From Dehalococcoidia bacterium (lineage in GTDB: Bacteria > Chloroflexota > Dehalococcoidia > Dehalococcoidales > BS750m-G39), in assembly GCA_030616265.1 (NCBI GenBank), contig JAUWXS010000018.1, positions 1-9,230 on the forward strand: 9,230 bases of DNA. The letters are read 5' to 3'. The translations under genes were made by a program, and so were the position numbers. Every line of letters begins with the position of its first letter. Position 1 is the first letter of the stretch. The notes under the pieces are model-generated. The model did no database searches. It saw only the letters and a program-made list of their open reading frames with translations, and was not told where the DNA came from. Below are positions 1 through 6,376 of the stretch, piece after piece.

Positions 1-122
1 CCCTGCAGCCATGAGCTAATACTAACGTCACCGGGGAAGTAGGCAAACTGGTGGGCGAAATAACAGAGCACCCCGAAAAGAACAATAAAAAAGGCGTAAA
101 TAGCCATGCCGAGCCTGGTCAT
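1..122 (-). CDS. Partial membrane protein, possibly PAP2-family phosphatase (N-terminus only)
   Basis: Reading the minus strand just past the polA stop gives an open frame starting at ATG 122-120 and running off the window edge with no stop, about 40 residues. It begins MTRLGMAIYAFFIVLF, a basic N-terminus followed by one hydrophobic segment (about residues 6-22), then continues with FAYFPGDVSISSWLQ. An aromatic-rich stretch with PGDV-x-I-S-x-W-L-Q after the first helix resembles the N-terminus of PAP2-type phosphatases such as undecaprenyl-diphosphatase-like proteins, which dephosphorylate lipid pyrophosphates at the membrane. The catalytic motifs of that family would lie outside the window, so the family call is tentative. 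The gene starts 6 bp after the polA stop, so it is probably co-transcribed with polA. A second in-frame ATG at 107-105 is an alternative start. The signal is too short to exclude another membrane protein. Confidence 0.45.
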   Translation of the reverse strand, partial: MTRLGMAIYAFFIVLFGVLCYFAHQFAYFPGDVSISSWLQ

Positions 123-128
123 AAGCCC

Positions 129-2837
129 TTATTCCATCTCCCCCCAGTTTTGGCCGGTCTTGATATCCACCTTGAGCGGCACGCTCAGCCCCATAGCACC
201 GGACATCAACTCGGAAGCCAGTTGCCCCATCTCTTTGCCCTCGGCTTCGGGCACCTCAAAGATAAGCTCGTCGTGCACCTGTAATATCATCTTGCTCTTT
301 AATTTACGCTTGGCTATCTCCCGCTCCAGGTTTATCATGGCCACCTTGATGATGTCGGCTGAGGTGCCCTGCACGGGCATGTTTATAGCCATCCTCTCGG
401 CGGCTTCCCTCACCTGGCGGTTTTGGGCGTTGATTTCGGGGATAGCCCGCCTTCGCCCCAGGATGGTCTGGACATAGCCCGTTTTCCTCGCCTTTTCCTT
501 GGTCGATTCAAGGTAGTGCTTGACCCCCGGATATTTCTCGAAGTAGGCGGCAATAAATCCAGCCGCTTCCTCCCGCGACAAGCCCGTCGCCTGCTCCAGC
601 CCGTATTCACTCATGCCGTAGATAACGCCGAAGTTCACCGTCTTGGCCACCCGCCGCATCTCCGGGGTTACTTTCGATGGCTCCACGCCGAAGACCTGGG
701 CGGCGGTAGTGCTATGAATATCCTCGTCATGGCGGAAGGCGGCAAGCAGGCTCTTGTCCTGAGAAAGGTGGGCCAGGGCGCGCAGGTCAATCTGCGAGTA
801 GTCGGCGGACAGCAGTTGCGACCCCTTTGGGGCGATAAACGCCCGCCTGACCTCTTTGCCCAATTCCCCCCGGACGGGGATATTCTGTAGATTGGGCTCG
901 CTGGAAGATAGCCTTCCGGTAGCCGTTCGCGTCTGGTTAAAGCTGGTGTGCACCCGCCCCGTCTTGCCGTTGACCAGCCCGGGCAGGGCATCAATATAGG
1001 TCGACTTTATCTTGCTCAACTGGCGGTAGTCCAGGATTAACTCTATTACGGGGTGGACGCCGAGCAGCTCTTCCAGCACGGCGGCACCGGTGGAATAACC
1101 CCCCTTGGTCTTGCGGGCGGGCGTCAGCCCCAGCTCCTCAAATAAGACCTTGCTCAGCTGCTGGGGTGAGTTTATGTTGAACTGGTGGCCGACATTATCG
1201 TATATATCCTTCTCCAGCTTGATTAGCTGCTCCCCCAGGCGCTGCGACATCTGCTTAAGCAGCTCGCTATCCAGGGCGACCCCGTTGCGTTCCATGTGGA
1301 GCAGCACCGGCACCAGGGGCAACTCGACCTCGGCGAAGAGCTTCCATAGCCCCTGCTGGTGAAGCTCTGGCTCAAATATCTCGGCCAGCCTCAGGGTCAT
1401 GTCGGCGTCGGCGCAGGCGTAGTCGGCGGTGCGGGCGATTTCTACCTGGGACATGGGGATCGCCTTCTTCCCCGCCCCGATAAGCTCGGCGATAGGCGTC
1501 ATCTCGACCGCCAGCCGCCCGAAGGCGAGGGCTTTCAAGCCCATGGACTTCTCCCCCAGCAGGTAGGCGGCGACCATGGAGTCGAAGCTCAGGTTGTTTA
1601 CCGTTACGCCGTATTCGGCCAGCACCGCCATGTCGTACTTGCCGTTGTGCGCCAGCTTGGCCAGCTTTTTATCCTCCATAATCGGCTTGAGTTTGGCGAT
1701 AACCTGCTCTAAGGGCAGCTGCTCTATCGCCTCCAGCCCCACGTGCCCCACCGGTATGTAGTATGCCTCCCCCGCCGCCGGCGATAGCGATACCCCCACC
1801 AGCTGGGCCGACATCGGGTCGAGGCCTGTGGTCTCGGTGTCGAAGGCAAAGGATTTAGCCGCCGTCAGGCGCTTTATTAATTTATCGAGGTCGGCGGCGC
1901 TATTTACGATTTTGTAGTCCCCCTGGGGCGGCTTGGTCTCAACGCTCGCCTCCCCCCCCTCCACCTGGGGCAATTTGGGCAGCAGGCTGGCGAACTCGAG
2001 CTCGCGGAGAAGCTCGGTTACTTTATTGCGGTCGAACTGGCTCACCCGGCAGTCGTCGAGTTTTAGCTCCACCGGCATCTTGGTAACGATAGTGGCTAAT
2101 TCTTTGCTCTGGCGGGCGACGGCTTTGTTCTCTTTGAGCAGAGCCTGTAGTTTAGCCGGCTCCACCTTATCTATATGCTCGTAGATTCCCTCGATAGAGC
2201 CGAACTGCCCGATGAGCTTTACCGCCGTCTTGGCGCCGATTCCGGTCACCCCGGGTATATTGTCCGAGGGGTCGCCCACCAGCCCCTTGAGGTCGGCAAT
2301 CTGCTCCGGCTCCACGCCGTATTTCTCTTTTACCGCCGCCTCGTCGAAGAGCATGGTGTCGCTGAAAGCCCGCCTCGGCTTGGGGTAGAGCACCTTCACC
2401 TTGGGCGAGACCAGCTGCATGGTGTCGGCGTCGCCGGTAACGATGATAGTCTCGATATCTTTGCCGCTTGCCTGGTGGCTCAATGTGCCCAGTAGGTCGT
2501 CGGCTTCATAGCTCTCAAGCTCGAAGACCGGGATGTTAAAGGCCTCCACCAACTCTCTTACCCGCCCCAGTTGCCCCACCAGTTCCTCTGGAGTGGGGGG
2601 GCGGTGTGCCTTGTACTGGTCGAAAAGTTTATGGCGGAAGGTGGGCCCCTTCATATCGAAGGCGATGGCGCAGTGGCTGGGCTTCAGCTCGTTGATTACC
2701 TTGAGCAGCATCTGGGCGAAGCCGTAGACGGCGCCAACCATCTCGCCGCTCTTGCGCAGGGTGAGCGGGGGCAGGGCGTGGAAGGCGCGGTGGAGCAGGG
2801 CGTTGCCGTCAAAGAGAACCAGAAGCGGCTTTTCCAT
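129..2837 (-). CDS. polA: DNA polymerase I, three-domain form
   Basis: DNA polymerase I (902 aa) fills gaps, removes RNA primers and acts in excision repair. The 5'-nuclease domain (about 1-290) shows D10 in LFDGNA, D61, the YEADD acids (E111, D113, D114), GDAD at 135-138 and DPSDN at 189-193. The 3'-5' exonuclease (about 305-490) has an intact DEDD set: D333-x-E335, N398-G-K-YD402 and Y473-xxx-D477, so proofreading is probably active. The polymerase domain carries motif A at 679-684 (DYSQID), motif B at 728-741 (R728, K732, F736, Y740) and motif C H855-D856-E857. Oddities: the usual steric-gate Glu of DYSQIE is Asp (D684), and the Lys of the common GDKD nuclease motif is Ala (A137). F736 at the dideoxynucleotide-discrimination position is the E. 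coli-like residue. The ATG start gives the canonical N-terminus. No Shine-Dalgarno precedes it; an extended -10 sits 6 nt upstream. Confidence 0.98.
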   Translation of the reverse strand: MEKPLLVLFDGNALLHRAFHALPPLTLRKSGEMVGAVYGFAQMLLKVINELKPSHCAIAFDMKGPTFRHKLFDQYKAHRPPTPEELVGQLGRVRELVEAFNIPVFELESYEADDLLGTLSHQASGKDIETIIVTGDADTMQLVSPKVKVLYPKPRRAFSDTMLFDEAAVKEKYGVEPEQIADLKGLVGDPSDNIPGVTGIGAKTAVKLIGQFGSIEGIYEHIDKVEPAKLQALLKENKAVARQSKELATIVTKMPVELKLDDCRVSQFDRNKVTELLRELEFASLLPKLPQVEGGEASVETKPPQGDYKIVNSAADLDKLIKRLTAAKSFAFDTETTGLDPMSAQLVGVSLSPAAGEAYYIPVGHVGLEAIEQLPLEQVIAKLKPIMEDKKLAKLAHNGKYDMAVLAEYGVTVNNLSFDSMVAAYLLGEKSMGLKALAFGRLAVEMTPIAELIGAGKKAIPMSQVEIARTADYACADADMTLRLAEIFEPELHQQGLWKLFAEVELPLVPVLLHMERNGVALDSELLKQMSQRLGEQLIKLEKDIYDNVGHQFNINSPQQLSKVLFEELGLTPARKTKGGYSTGAAVLEELLGVHPVIELILDYRQLSKIKSTYIDALPGLVNGKTGRVHTSFNQTRTATGRLSSSEPNLQNIPVRGELGKEVRRAFIAPKGSQLLSADYSQIDLRALAHLSQDKSLLAAFRHDEDIHSTTAAQVFGVEPSKVTPEMRRVAKTVNFGVIYGMSEYGLEQATGLSREEAAGFIAAYFEKYPGVKHYLESTKEKARKTGYVQTILGRRRAIPEINAQNRQVREAAERMAINMPVQGTSADIIKVAMINLEREIAKRKLKSKMILQVHDELIFEVPEAEGKEMGQLASELMSGAMGLSVPLKVDIKTGQNWGEME

Positions 2838-2843
2838 GAGTAT

Positions 2844-2852
2844 ATTATAGCA
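2844..2852 (-). promoter_or_regulatory. Extended -10 promoter of polA, probably leaderless
   Basis: On the minus strand TGCTATAAT lies in the 39-bp gap between the DUF4342 gene and polA. It is a perfect -10 hexamer with the extended-10 TGn element. Only 6 nt separate the hexamer from the polA ATG, so a start about 7 nt downstream would coincide with the ATG itself. No convincing -35 hexamer is seen 16-18 bp upstream, as is common for extended -10 promoters, and there is no purine-rich ribosome site before the ATG. Assignment is by motif only; polA might also be read through from the DUF4342 promoter. Confidence 0.6.
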
Positions 2853-2876
2853 GAGGGGGAGGTAAAAAGCTGGCTC

Positions 2877-3131
2877 TTAAGCCTCTTCTATCTTCTCCAC
2901 CTCGATGGTGCACTCGGTCACCAGGGCGGCGAAAGCCCCTAGCGCCGCCAGCAACGGCGCTACCAGAATAGTTACTGCCGCCGCCGGCGCCCCTACCGAG
3001 AGGGGAATCTCCAGCACCGTTCGATCTTCGTGAATAATGCGCACCCTCCTGATGTTGCCCTCGTGGATGAGCTGCTTGACCTTCTCGACTACTTTATCCC
3101 CGTCTATGGTGAATTTTTCCTTAGTGGCCAT
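2877..3131 (-). CDS. DUF4342 family small protein
   Basis: An 84-residue protein with the layout of DUF4342: an N-terminal acidic/basic helix (VVEKVKQLIHEGN, 14-26), a strand RRVRIIHEDRTVLEIPLSVG (28-47), a strongly hydrophobic Ala/Leu-rich stretch (about 46-71) and a short acidic tail TIEVEKIEEA. The family is widespread in bacteria and has no established function that I know of. The hydrophobic stretch may be membrane-associated or form an oligomer core. The ATG at 3131-3129 is preceded by a strong AGGAGG with 8-nt spacing and by a good promoter, so this is a real expressed gene despite its size. It is divergent from argF and lies 39 bp upstream of polA on the same strand. Confidence 0.85.
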   Translation of the reverse strand: MATKEKFTIDGDKVVEKVKQLIHEGNIRRVRIIHEDRTVLEIPLSVGAPAAAVTILVAPLLAALGAFAALVTECTIEVEKIEEA

Positions 3132-3139
3132 GGTTCTAA

Positions 3140-3145
3140 CCTCCT
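3140..3145 (-). promoter_or_regulatory. Shine-Dalgarno of the DUF4342 gene
   Basis: AGGAGG on the minus strand, 8 nt before the ATG. It is the strongest ribosome-binding site in the window and settles the start of the small protein. Given the -10 position upstream, the predicted transcript would begin almost at this motif, giving a leader of only about 14 nt. Confidence 0.8.
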
Positions 3146-3151
3146 GAGGGC

Positions 3152-3180
3152 ATATTAGGCGGTCATATTTAAGGTGTCAA
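3152..3180 (-). promoter_or_regulatory. Sigma-70-type promoter of the DUF4342 gene
   Basis: On the minus strand a perfect TTGACA (3180-3175) is followed by a 17-bp spacer and TAATAT (3157-3152), four of six matches to the -10 consensus. The -10 ends 6 nt before the AGGAGG ribosome site. Spacing and orientation fit transcription of the DUF4342 gene and possibly of polA and the membrane protein after it. Confidence 0.7.
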
Positions 3181-3230
3181 GCCTCCCCGCCCCAATTTTA
3201 TCTTTTCCCGCCCACCGCCCTTTAAGGAAG

Positions 3231-3245
3231 GGGGGCTTTGCCCCC
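3231..3245. repeat. Perfect GC-rich inverted repeat in the divergent intergenic region
   Basis: GGGGGC-TTT-GCCCCC, a 6-bp perfect stem with a 3-nt loop, lies between the divergent DUF4342 and argF promoters. No T-run follows on either strand and no gene ends here, so it does not look like a terminator. Its core GGGGCTTTGCC recurs in inverse orientation in the gap before der. It may be a remnant of a short dispersed intergenic repeat or a protein-binding site; the sequence alone cannot say. Confidence 0.5.
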
Positions 3246-3281
3246 TCTTGAACTCCCCCCTTTTCGTGCCGACAATCTATG

Positions 3282-3309
3282 TTGAATATTTCTTTTTTCG
3301 TGATATACT
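3282..3309 (+). promoter_or_regulatory. argF promoter, probably leaderless
   Basis: TTGAAT (3282-3287), a 16-bp spacer and TATACT (3304-3309), with an extended-10 TGA directly before the hexamer (3301-3303). The -10 ends 7 nt before the argF ATG at 3317, placing the expected start of transcription at or next to the start codon. A GAGGG lies just 1 nt before the ATG, too close for ordinary Shine-Dalgarno use. I see no recognisable arginine-repressor operator. Confidence 0.65.
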
Positions 3310-3316
3310 TGAGGGC

Positions 3317-4261
3317 ATGAAGGGAAAAGACTTGCTCTCGGTAGCCGACCTCGGCGGTGAAGACATTCGCCTGCTGATATCAGATGCCATCAGCCTCAAG
3401 GCACAGGGCTGGCTCGACATGCTCAGCGGCAAGTCGCTGGTGATAATGTTTGAGAAGCCCTCGCTCAGGACTAGGGTCAGCTTTGAGCTGGCCATGCGCC
3501 AGCTGGGCGGTGAGGCGATTTATCTTTCTCCGGCTGAGGTTGGCCTGGGGGGACGGGAATCGGTTCCCGATGTGGCTAAAGTGCTCAGCCGCTATGTGGA
3601 TGCCATCACTGCCCGCACCTTTTCCCATCAGACCCTGGAGGTGCTGGCCGGGCATTCGGCGGTGCCGGTGATAAACGCCCTCTCCGACTGGGAGCACCCC
3701 TGCCAGGCTCTGGCCGACCTCCTGACCATCTCCGAGAAAAAGGGCGAGCTCCAGGGCTTGACCCTGGCCTTTGTCGGCGACGGCAACAATGTGGCGCGCA
3801 GCCTGATGCTGGCGGCTTCGCTTACGGGGATGAATTTCAGGATTGCTTCCCCTGCTGACTATGCCATCGACCAGGAGACACTGAGTCTGGCTCAGAGCAA
3901 TGCTGCCGGCAGCAACGGCGGCATACTCTGTACCGACCAGCCGCAACTGGCGGTGGAAGGGGCTGATGTCGTCTATACCGATGTCTGGACCAGCATGGGG
4001 CAGGAGGACGAGGCTAAAAAAAGGCGCCAGGCGTTTGCCGGCTATCAGGTCGATAGCCAGCTGCTATCCCTGGCCAAAGAAAATGCCATATTTATGCATC
4101 CCTTACCGGCTCATCACGGCGAGGAGGTAGCCGAGGGGATTTTAGACACTCCCCAGTCGGTGGTCTTTGACCAGGCTGAAAACAGGTTACACATTCAGAA
4201 AGCGCTGCTGGCGGCAATACTGGGCGGCCTGGAGATTCCGCTGGCTGGCTATTATCGTTAG
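3317..4261 (+). CDS. argF: Ornithine carbamoyltransferase
   Basis: ArgF (314 aa from ATG 3317, normal for the family) transfers the carbamoyl group from carbamoyl phosphate to ornithine, giving citrulline in arginine synthesis. Visible motifs: the carbamoyl-phosphate loop S49-L-R-T-R53, R100-T-F in the usual RTF position, H127-P-C-Q130 in HPCQALADLLT, VGDGNNV at 153-159, and the ornithine-specific D222-xxx-S226-M-G228 loop. The usual HCLP motif is HPLP here (261-264), so the ornithine-contacting Cys is Pro (P262). The SMG loop still argues for an ornithine enzyme and not aspartate carbamoyltransferase. The frame is open upstream to a TTG at 3248, but that extension has no family match and covers the promoter, so I chose the ATG. 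No other arginine gene is in the window. The next gene starts 9 bp after the stop. Confidence 0.95.
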   Translation: MKGKDLLSVADLGGEDIRLLISDAISLKAQGWLDMLSGKSLVIMFEKPSLRTRVSFELAMRQLGGEAIYLSPAEVGLGGRESVPDVAKVLSRYVDAITARTFSHQTLEVLAGHSAVPVINALSDWEHPCQALADLLTISEKKGELQGLTLAFVGDGNNVARSLMLAASLTGMNFRIASPADYAIDQETLSLAQSNAAGSNGGILCTDQPQLAVEGADVVYTDVWTSMGQEDEAKKRRQAFAGYQVDSQLLSLAKENAIFMHPLPAHHGEEVAEGILDTPQSVVFDQAENRLHIQKALLAAILGGLEIPLAGYYR

Positions 4262-4270
4262 GGGGCTGCT

Positions 4271-4954
4271 ATGTATATCTTATCGACAATAATAAGATGG
4301 GGCTGGTGCCCGATGCTAATCACCGCCTTGGCTCTTATCGGCTATAACTATGAGTGGCCGCTGTGGCTCCTGGCGGTGGTTCTGGTGGCTATCCTTATTA
4401 TCGGGTTGGTGGTGGCTATAAGCACCGCCAGAGAGAAGGCGGTGGAACGCGCCTCGCTGAGGCTCAAGCAGCTGGCGGGATACTTTAACCGCCGCTTCAC
4501 CGGCGATTCCTCGCTGTCCATCTTTGCCATTATCCGAAGCCTGCTCACCAGCGATAACGCCCGGGTCTGGGGCTGGGCGCGGGAGACTGAGGTGGCGCAG
4601 CGCATTTTCAATACCTGGTGCGACAGCTTCACCGACAGGGTGGAGAGCGATATCCGGACGCGGAGGTTTATCATCTACCTGCGCACCTACCAGAGCGAGC
4701 TCTGGCTGATAAACAGCCATTATTACGAATTTATGGAGCAGTTTTGCGAGGTGGCACAGAGTATGGAACTGCCGTCGGAGCTTATAGACCAGTATAACCG
4801 ACTGGTGGAAGAATATAACGCCTTTATTCAGAACTTCCGGGATAATATCGCCGAGCTGAGGCGGGTGGCCCGGACCGAGATTGAGCCCCCCAGCGTCAAG
4901 TTTGCCAAAGCGCTGCCGGGGACGCAGCCCCCCGCCCCACAACCCCCCGAGTAA
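4271..4954 (+). CDS. Unrecognised membrane-anchored protein, 227 aa
   Basis: I do not recognise this family. The N-terminal 51 residues hold two closely spaced hydrophobic segments (about 13-26 and 31-51) joined by a short NYEWP turn, suggesting a membrane hairpin. Arg9 and the basic stretch after residue 51 would put both ends in the cytoplasm. The rest is soluble, probably mostly helical and charged, rich in aromatics (WGWARE near 100-105, YYEFMEQF near 151-158), with a possible coiled coil at 165-205. The tail is proline-rich (PGTQPPAPQPPE). An AGGGGG with 5-nt spacing precedes the ATG, only 9 bp after argF, so co-transcription with argF is likely. No enzyme motif, metal site or signal-peptidase site is evident. 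Codon choice looks like its neighbours. A long antisense frame overlaps it but has no family-like content. Confidence 0.75.
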   Translation: MYILSTIIRWGWCPMLITALALIGYNYEWPLWLLAVVLVAILIIGLVVAISTAREKAVERASLRLKQLAGYFNRRFTGDSSLSIFAIIRSLLTSDNARVWGWARETEVAQRIFNTWCDSFTDRVESDIRTRRFIIYLRTYQSELWLINSHYYEFMEQFCEVAQSMELPSELIDQYNRLVEEYNAFIQNFRDNIAELRRVARTEIEPPSVKFAKALPGTQPPAPQPPE

Positions 4955-4959
4955 GCTGT

Positions 4960-4978
4960 ACAGAGGCAAAGCCCCTGT
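4960..4978. repeat. Imperfect hairpin in the gap before der
   Basis: ACAG-A-GGC-AAA-GCC-C-CTGT forms a 7-bp stem with one internal mismatch and an AAA loop, 5 bp after the stop of the 227-aa gene. It could be a weak transcription end or processing site for the argF unit, but no T-run follows. Its GGCAAAGCCCC core is the reverse complement of part of the inverted repeat upstream of argF. Confidence 0.35.
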
Positions 4979-5023
4979 TATAGGTATGGTGAGGTTTACA
5001 TGTCCCTTTCTACGACTGTTTCC

Positions 5024-5045
5024 CTCTCCCCTTATTAATGGAGAG
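5024..5045 (+). promoter_or_regulatory. Inverted repeat just upstream of der
   Basis: CTCTCC and GGAGAG form a perfect 6-bp stem around a 10-nt AT-rich loop, ending 17 nt before the der ATG. It could be a leader-RNA hairpin or an operator. An AT-rich TATAAA directly before the ATG (5055-5060) resembles a -10 but lies too close to the start codon for a normal or leaderless start. I cannot assign a promoter here with confidence. Confidence 0.25.
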
Positions 5046-5062
5046 TCTGGGGTTTATAAAAT

Positions 5063-6376
5063 ATGAGCAAACCAATTGTAGCCATTGTCGGCCGGCAGAA
5101 CGTGGGCAAGTCCACGCTCTTAAATCGCCTGGCGGGCAAGCGGATAGCTATTGTGGCTGATATGCCGGGCACGACCCGCGACCGCATCTTTGCCGATGTC
5201 TCCTGGGGTGAGGCTGGCTTTACCCTGATTGATACCGGCGGTCTGGAGGTGAAACCCCGCTCCACTATTGCTCAGGGAGTCAAGGAGCAGGTGCAAGCCG
5301 CCGTCGCCGAGGCTGATGTCATTATTTTTCTGGTCGATAGCGAGGATGGGGTAGTGCCCGCTGACCTGGAGATTGCCGGGATGCTGCGCCGCTCAAGCAA
5401 GCCCATAGTCCTGGCGGCTAATAAGGCGGATAACCCCGAGCGGGAGAGCCAGGCGGTAGATTTTTATGAGATGGGGCTGGGCGAGCCGCTGGCTATTTCC
5501 GCCTATCACGGGCGGGGCACCGCCGAGCTACTGGACAGGGTTAGCTCTCTGCTCCCCACCCCCCAAGAGCCTGAAACGGAAGCCGAGATTATGAAGCTGG
5601 CTATCGTGGGCAGGCCCAACGTGGGCAAATCGACACTGCTCAACAGCCTGCTCGGCGAGGAGCGGGCTATTGTTGATGAAGTCCCTGGCACTACCCACGA
5701 TGCCATCAATACCCTACTTGACTTTGGTGGGCAAAATGTTATAGTTATTGATACCGCTGGAATCAGGCGACGGGGCCGGTGGGGAAGGGGAGTGGAGCGC
5801 TACAGCGTAATTAGGGCCCTGCGGGCTATTGATGAAGCTGATGTAGTTCTGCTCGTCCTTGACGCCACCGAGCTGCTTACCTCCCAGGATGAGCATATTG
5901 CTGGTTATATTCAGCAGGCAGCTAAGGGGGTTATACTGGTAGTCAATAAGTGGGACCTGGCGGTAAATAATAACATGGTTGAATGCAACCGATATATCCA
6001 GAAACGGCTCAAGTTTATGACCTATGCGCCGGTGGTCTATACCTCGGCCAAGTTTGGCCAGGGGGTGGATAAGGTGATGCCACAGGTGTTCGAGGTGTAT
6101 CAGGAGAGGCAGAAAAGAATGCCGACCACCGAGGTTAACAGGGTGGTGCAGCAGGCGGTGGCGGCGCATAACCTGCCCCGAAAGGGCACTAAGCGGCTCA
6201 AGATTCTCTATGCTACCCAGGCTGAGGTTAATCCGCCGACCTTCGTCTTTTTTGTCAACGACCCCAGGCTAATCCATTTTTCCTACCAGCACTACCTGGA
6301 GAACAAACTGCGCCGGGCATTCGGCTTCGCTGGCACTCCGCTTCGTTTGGTCTTTAAGACCAGAGGTGAGCAATGA
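5063..6376 (+). CDS. der: GTPase Der (EngA), ribosome assembly
   Basis: Der is an essential GTPase with two tandem G domains that acts in late assembly of the 50S subunit. In this 437-aa protein, domain 1 shows GRQNVGKS (10-17), PGTTRD (35-40), DTGG (57-60), NKAD (120-123) and SAYHG (146-150). Domain 2 shows GRPNVGKS (183-190), PGTTHD (208-213), DTAG (230-233), NKWD (295-298) and TSAK (327-330). The KH-like domain fills about 350-437. Length is typical. Domain 2 has His where PGTTRD usually has Arg, and its switch region reads RRRGRWGRGVERYS, more basic than the common RRRGKV form; both look like lineage variation. The ATG gives the canonical MSKPIVAIVG start. The ribosome site is weak (a GGGG about 10 nt upstream). 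The stop overlaps the plsY start (ATGA), which indicates translational coupling. Confidence 0.97.
   Translation: MSKPIVAIVGRQNVGKSTLLNRLAGKRIAIVADMPGTTRDRIFADVSWGEAGFTLIDTGGLEVKPRSTIAQGVKEQVQAAVAEADVIIFLVDSEDGVVPADLEIAGMLRRSSKPIVLAANKADNPERESQAVDFYEMGLGEPLAISAYHGRGTAELLDRVSSLLPTPQEPETEAEIMKLAIVGRPNVGKSTLLNSLLGEERAIVDEVPGTTHDAINTLLDFGGQNVIVIDTAGIRRRGRWGRGVERYSVIRALRAIDEADVVLLVLDATELLTSQDEHIAGYIQQAAKGVILVVNKWDLAVNNNMVECNRYIQKRLKFMTYAPVVYTSAKFGQGVDKVMPQVFEVYQERQKRMPTTEVNRVVQQAVAAHNLPRKGTKRLKILYATQAEVNPPTFVFFVNDPRLIHFSYQHYLENKLRRAFGFAGTPLRLVFKTRGEQ

Noticed and set aside
1359..1712. Plus-strand open frame inside polA
   Set aside because: It lies antisense to the conserved exonuclease and linker regions of polA, is rich in Gly/His/Val from reverse-complement codons, and shows no motif.
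3231..3250. Rho-independent terminator
   Set aside because: The GC stem lacks a following T-run on either strand and lies between two divergent gene starts, where no transcript should end.
3248..3316. Upstream TTG extension of argF by 23 codons
   Set aside because: The extension has no family-like sequence, covers the -35/-10 promoter elements, and the ATG at 3317 gives a normal family length and N-terminus.
3132..3316. tRNA, riboswitch or small RNA in the divergent gap
   Set aside because: No cloverleaf, no conserved riboswitch core and no second terminator-like structure is visible; promoter elements account for much of the gap.
3380..3946. 188-codon antisense frame inside argF
   Set aside because: argF is unambiguous on the plus strand; the antisense product shows no family features.
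4316..4969. Long antisense frame opposite the 227-aa membrane protein
   Set aside because: It is Pro/Gly/Arg-rich with no recognisable motif or ribosome site, and is explained as a shadow of GC-rich coding DNA. The plus-strand frame has a ribosome site, operon spacing and plausible membrane segments.
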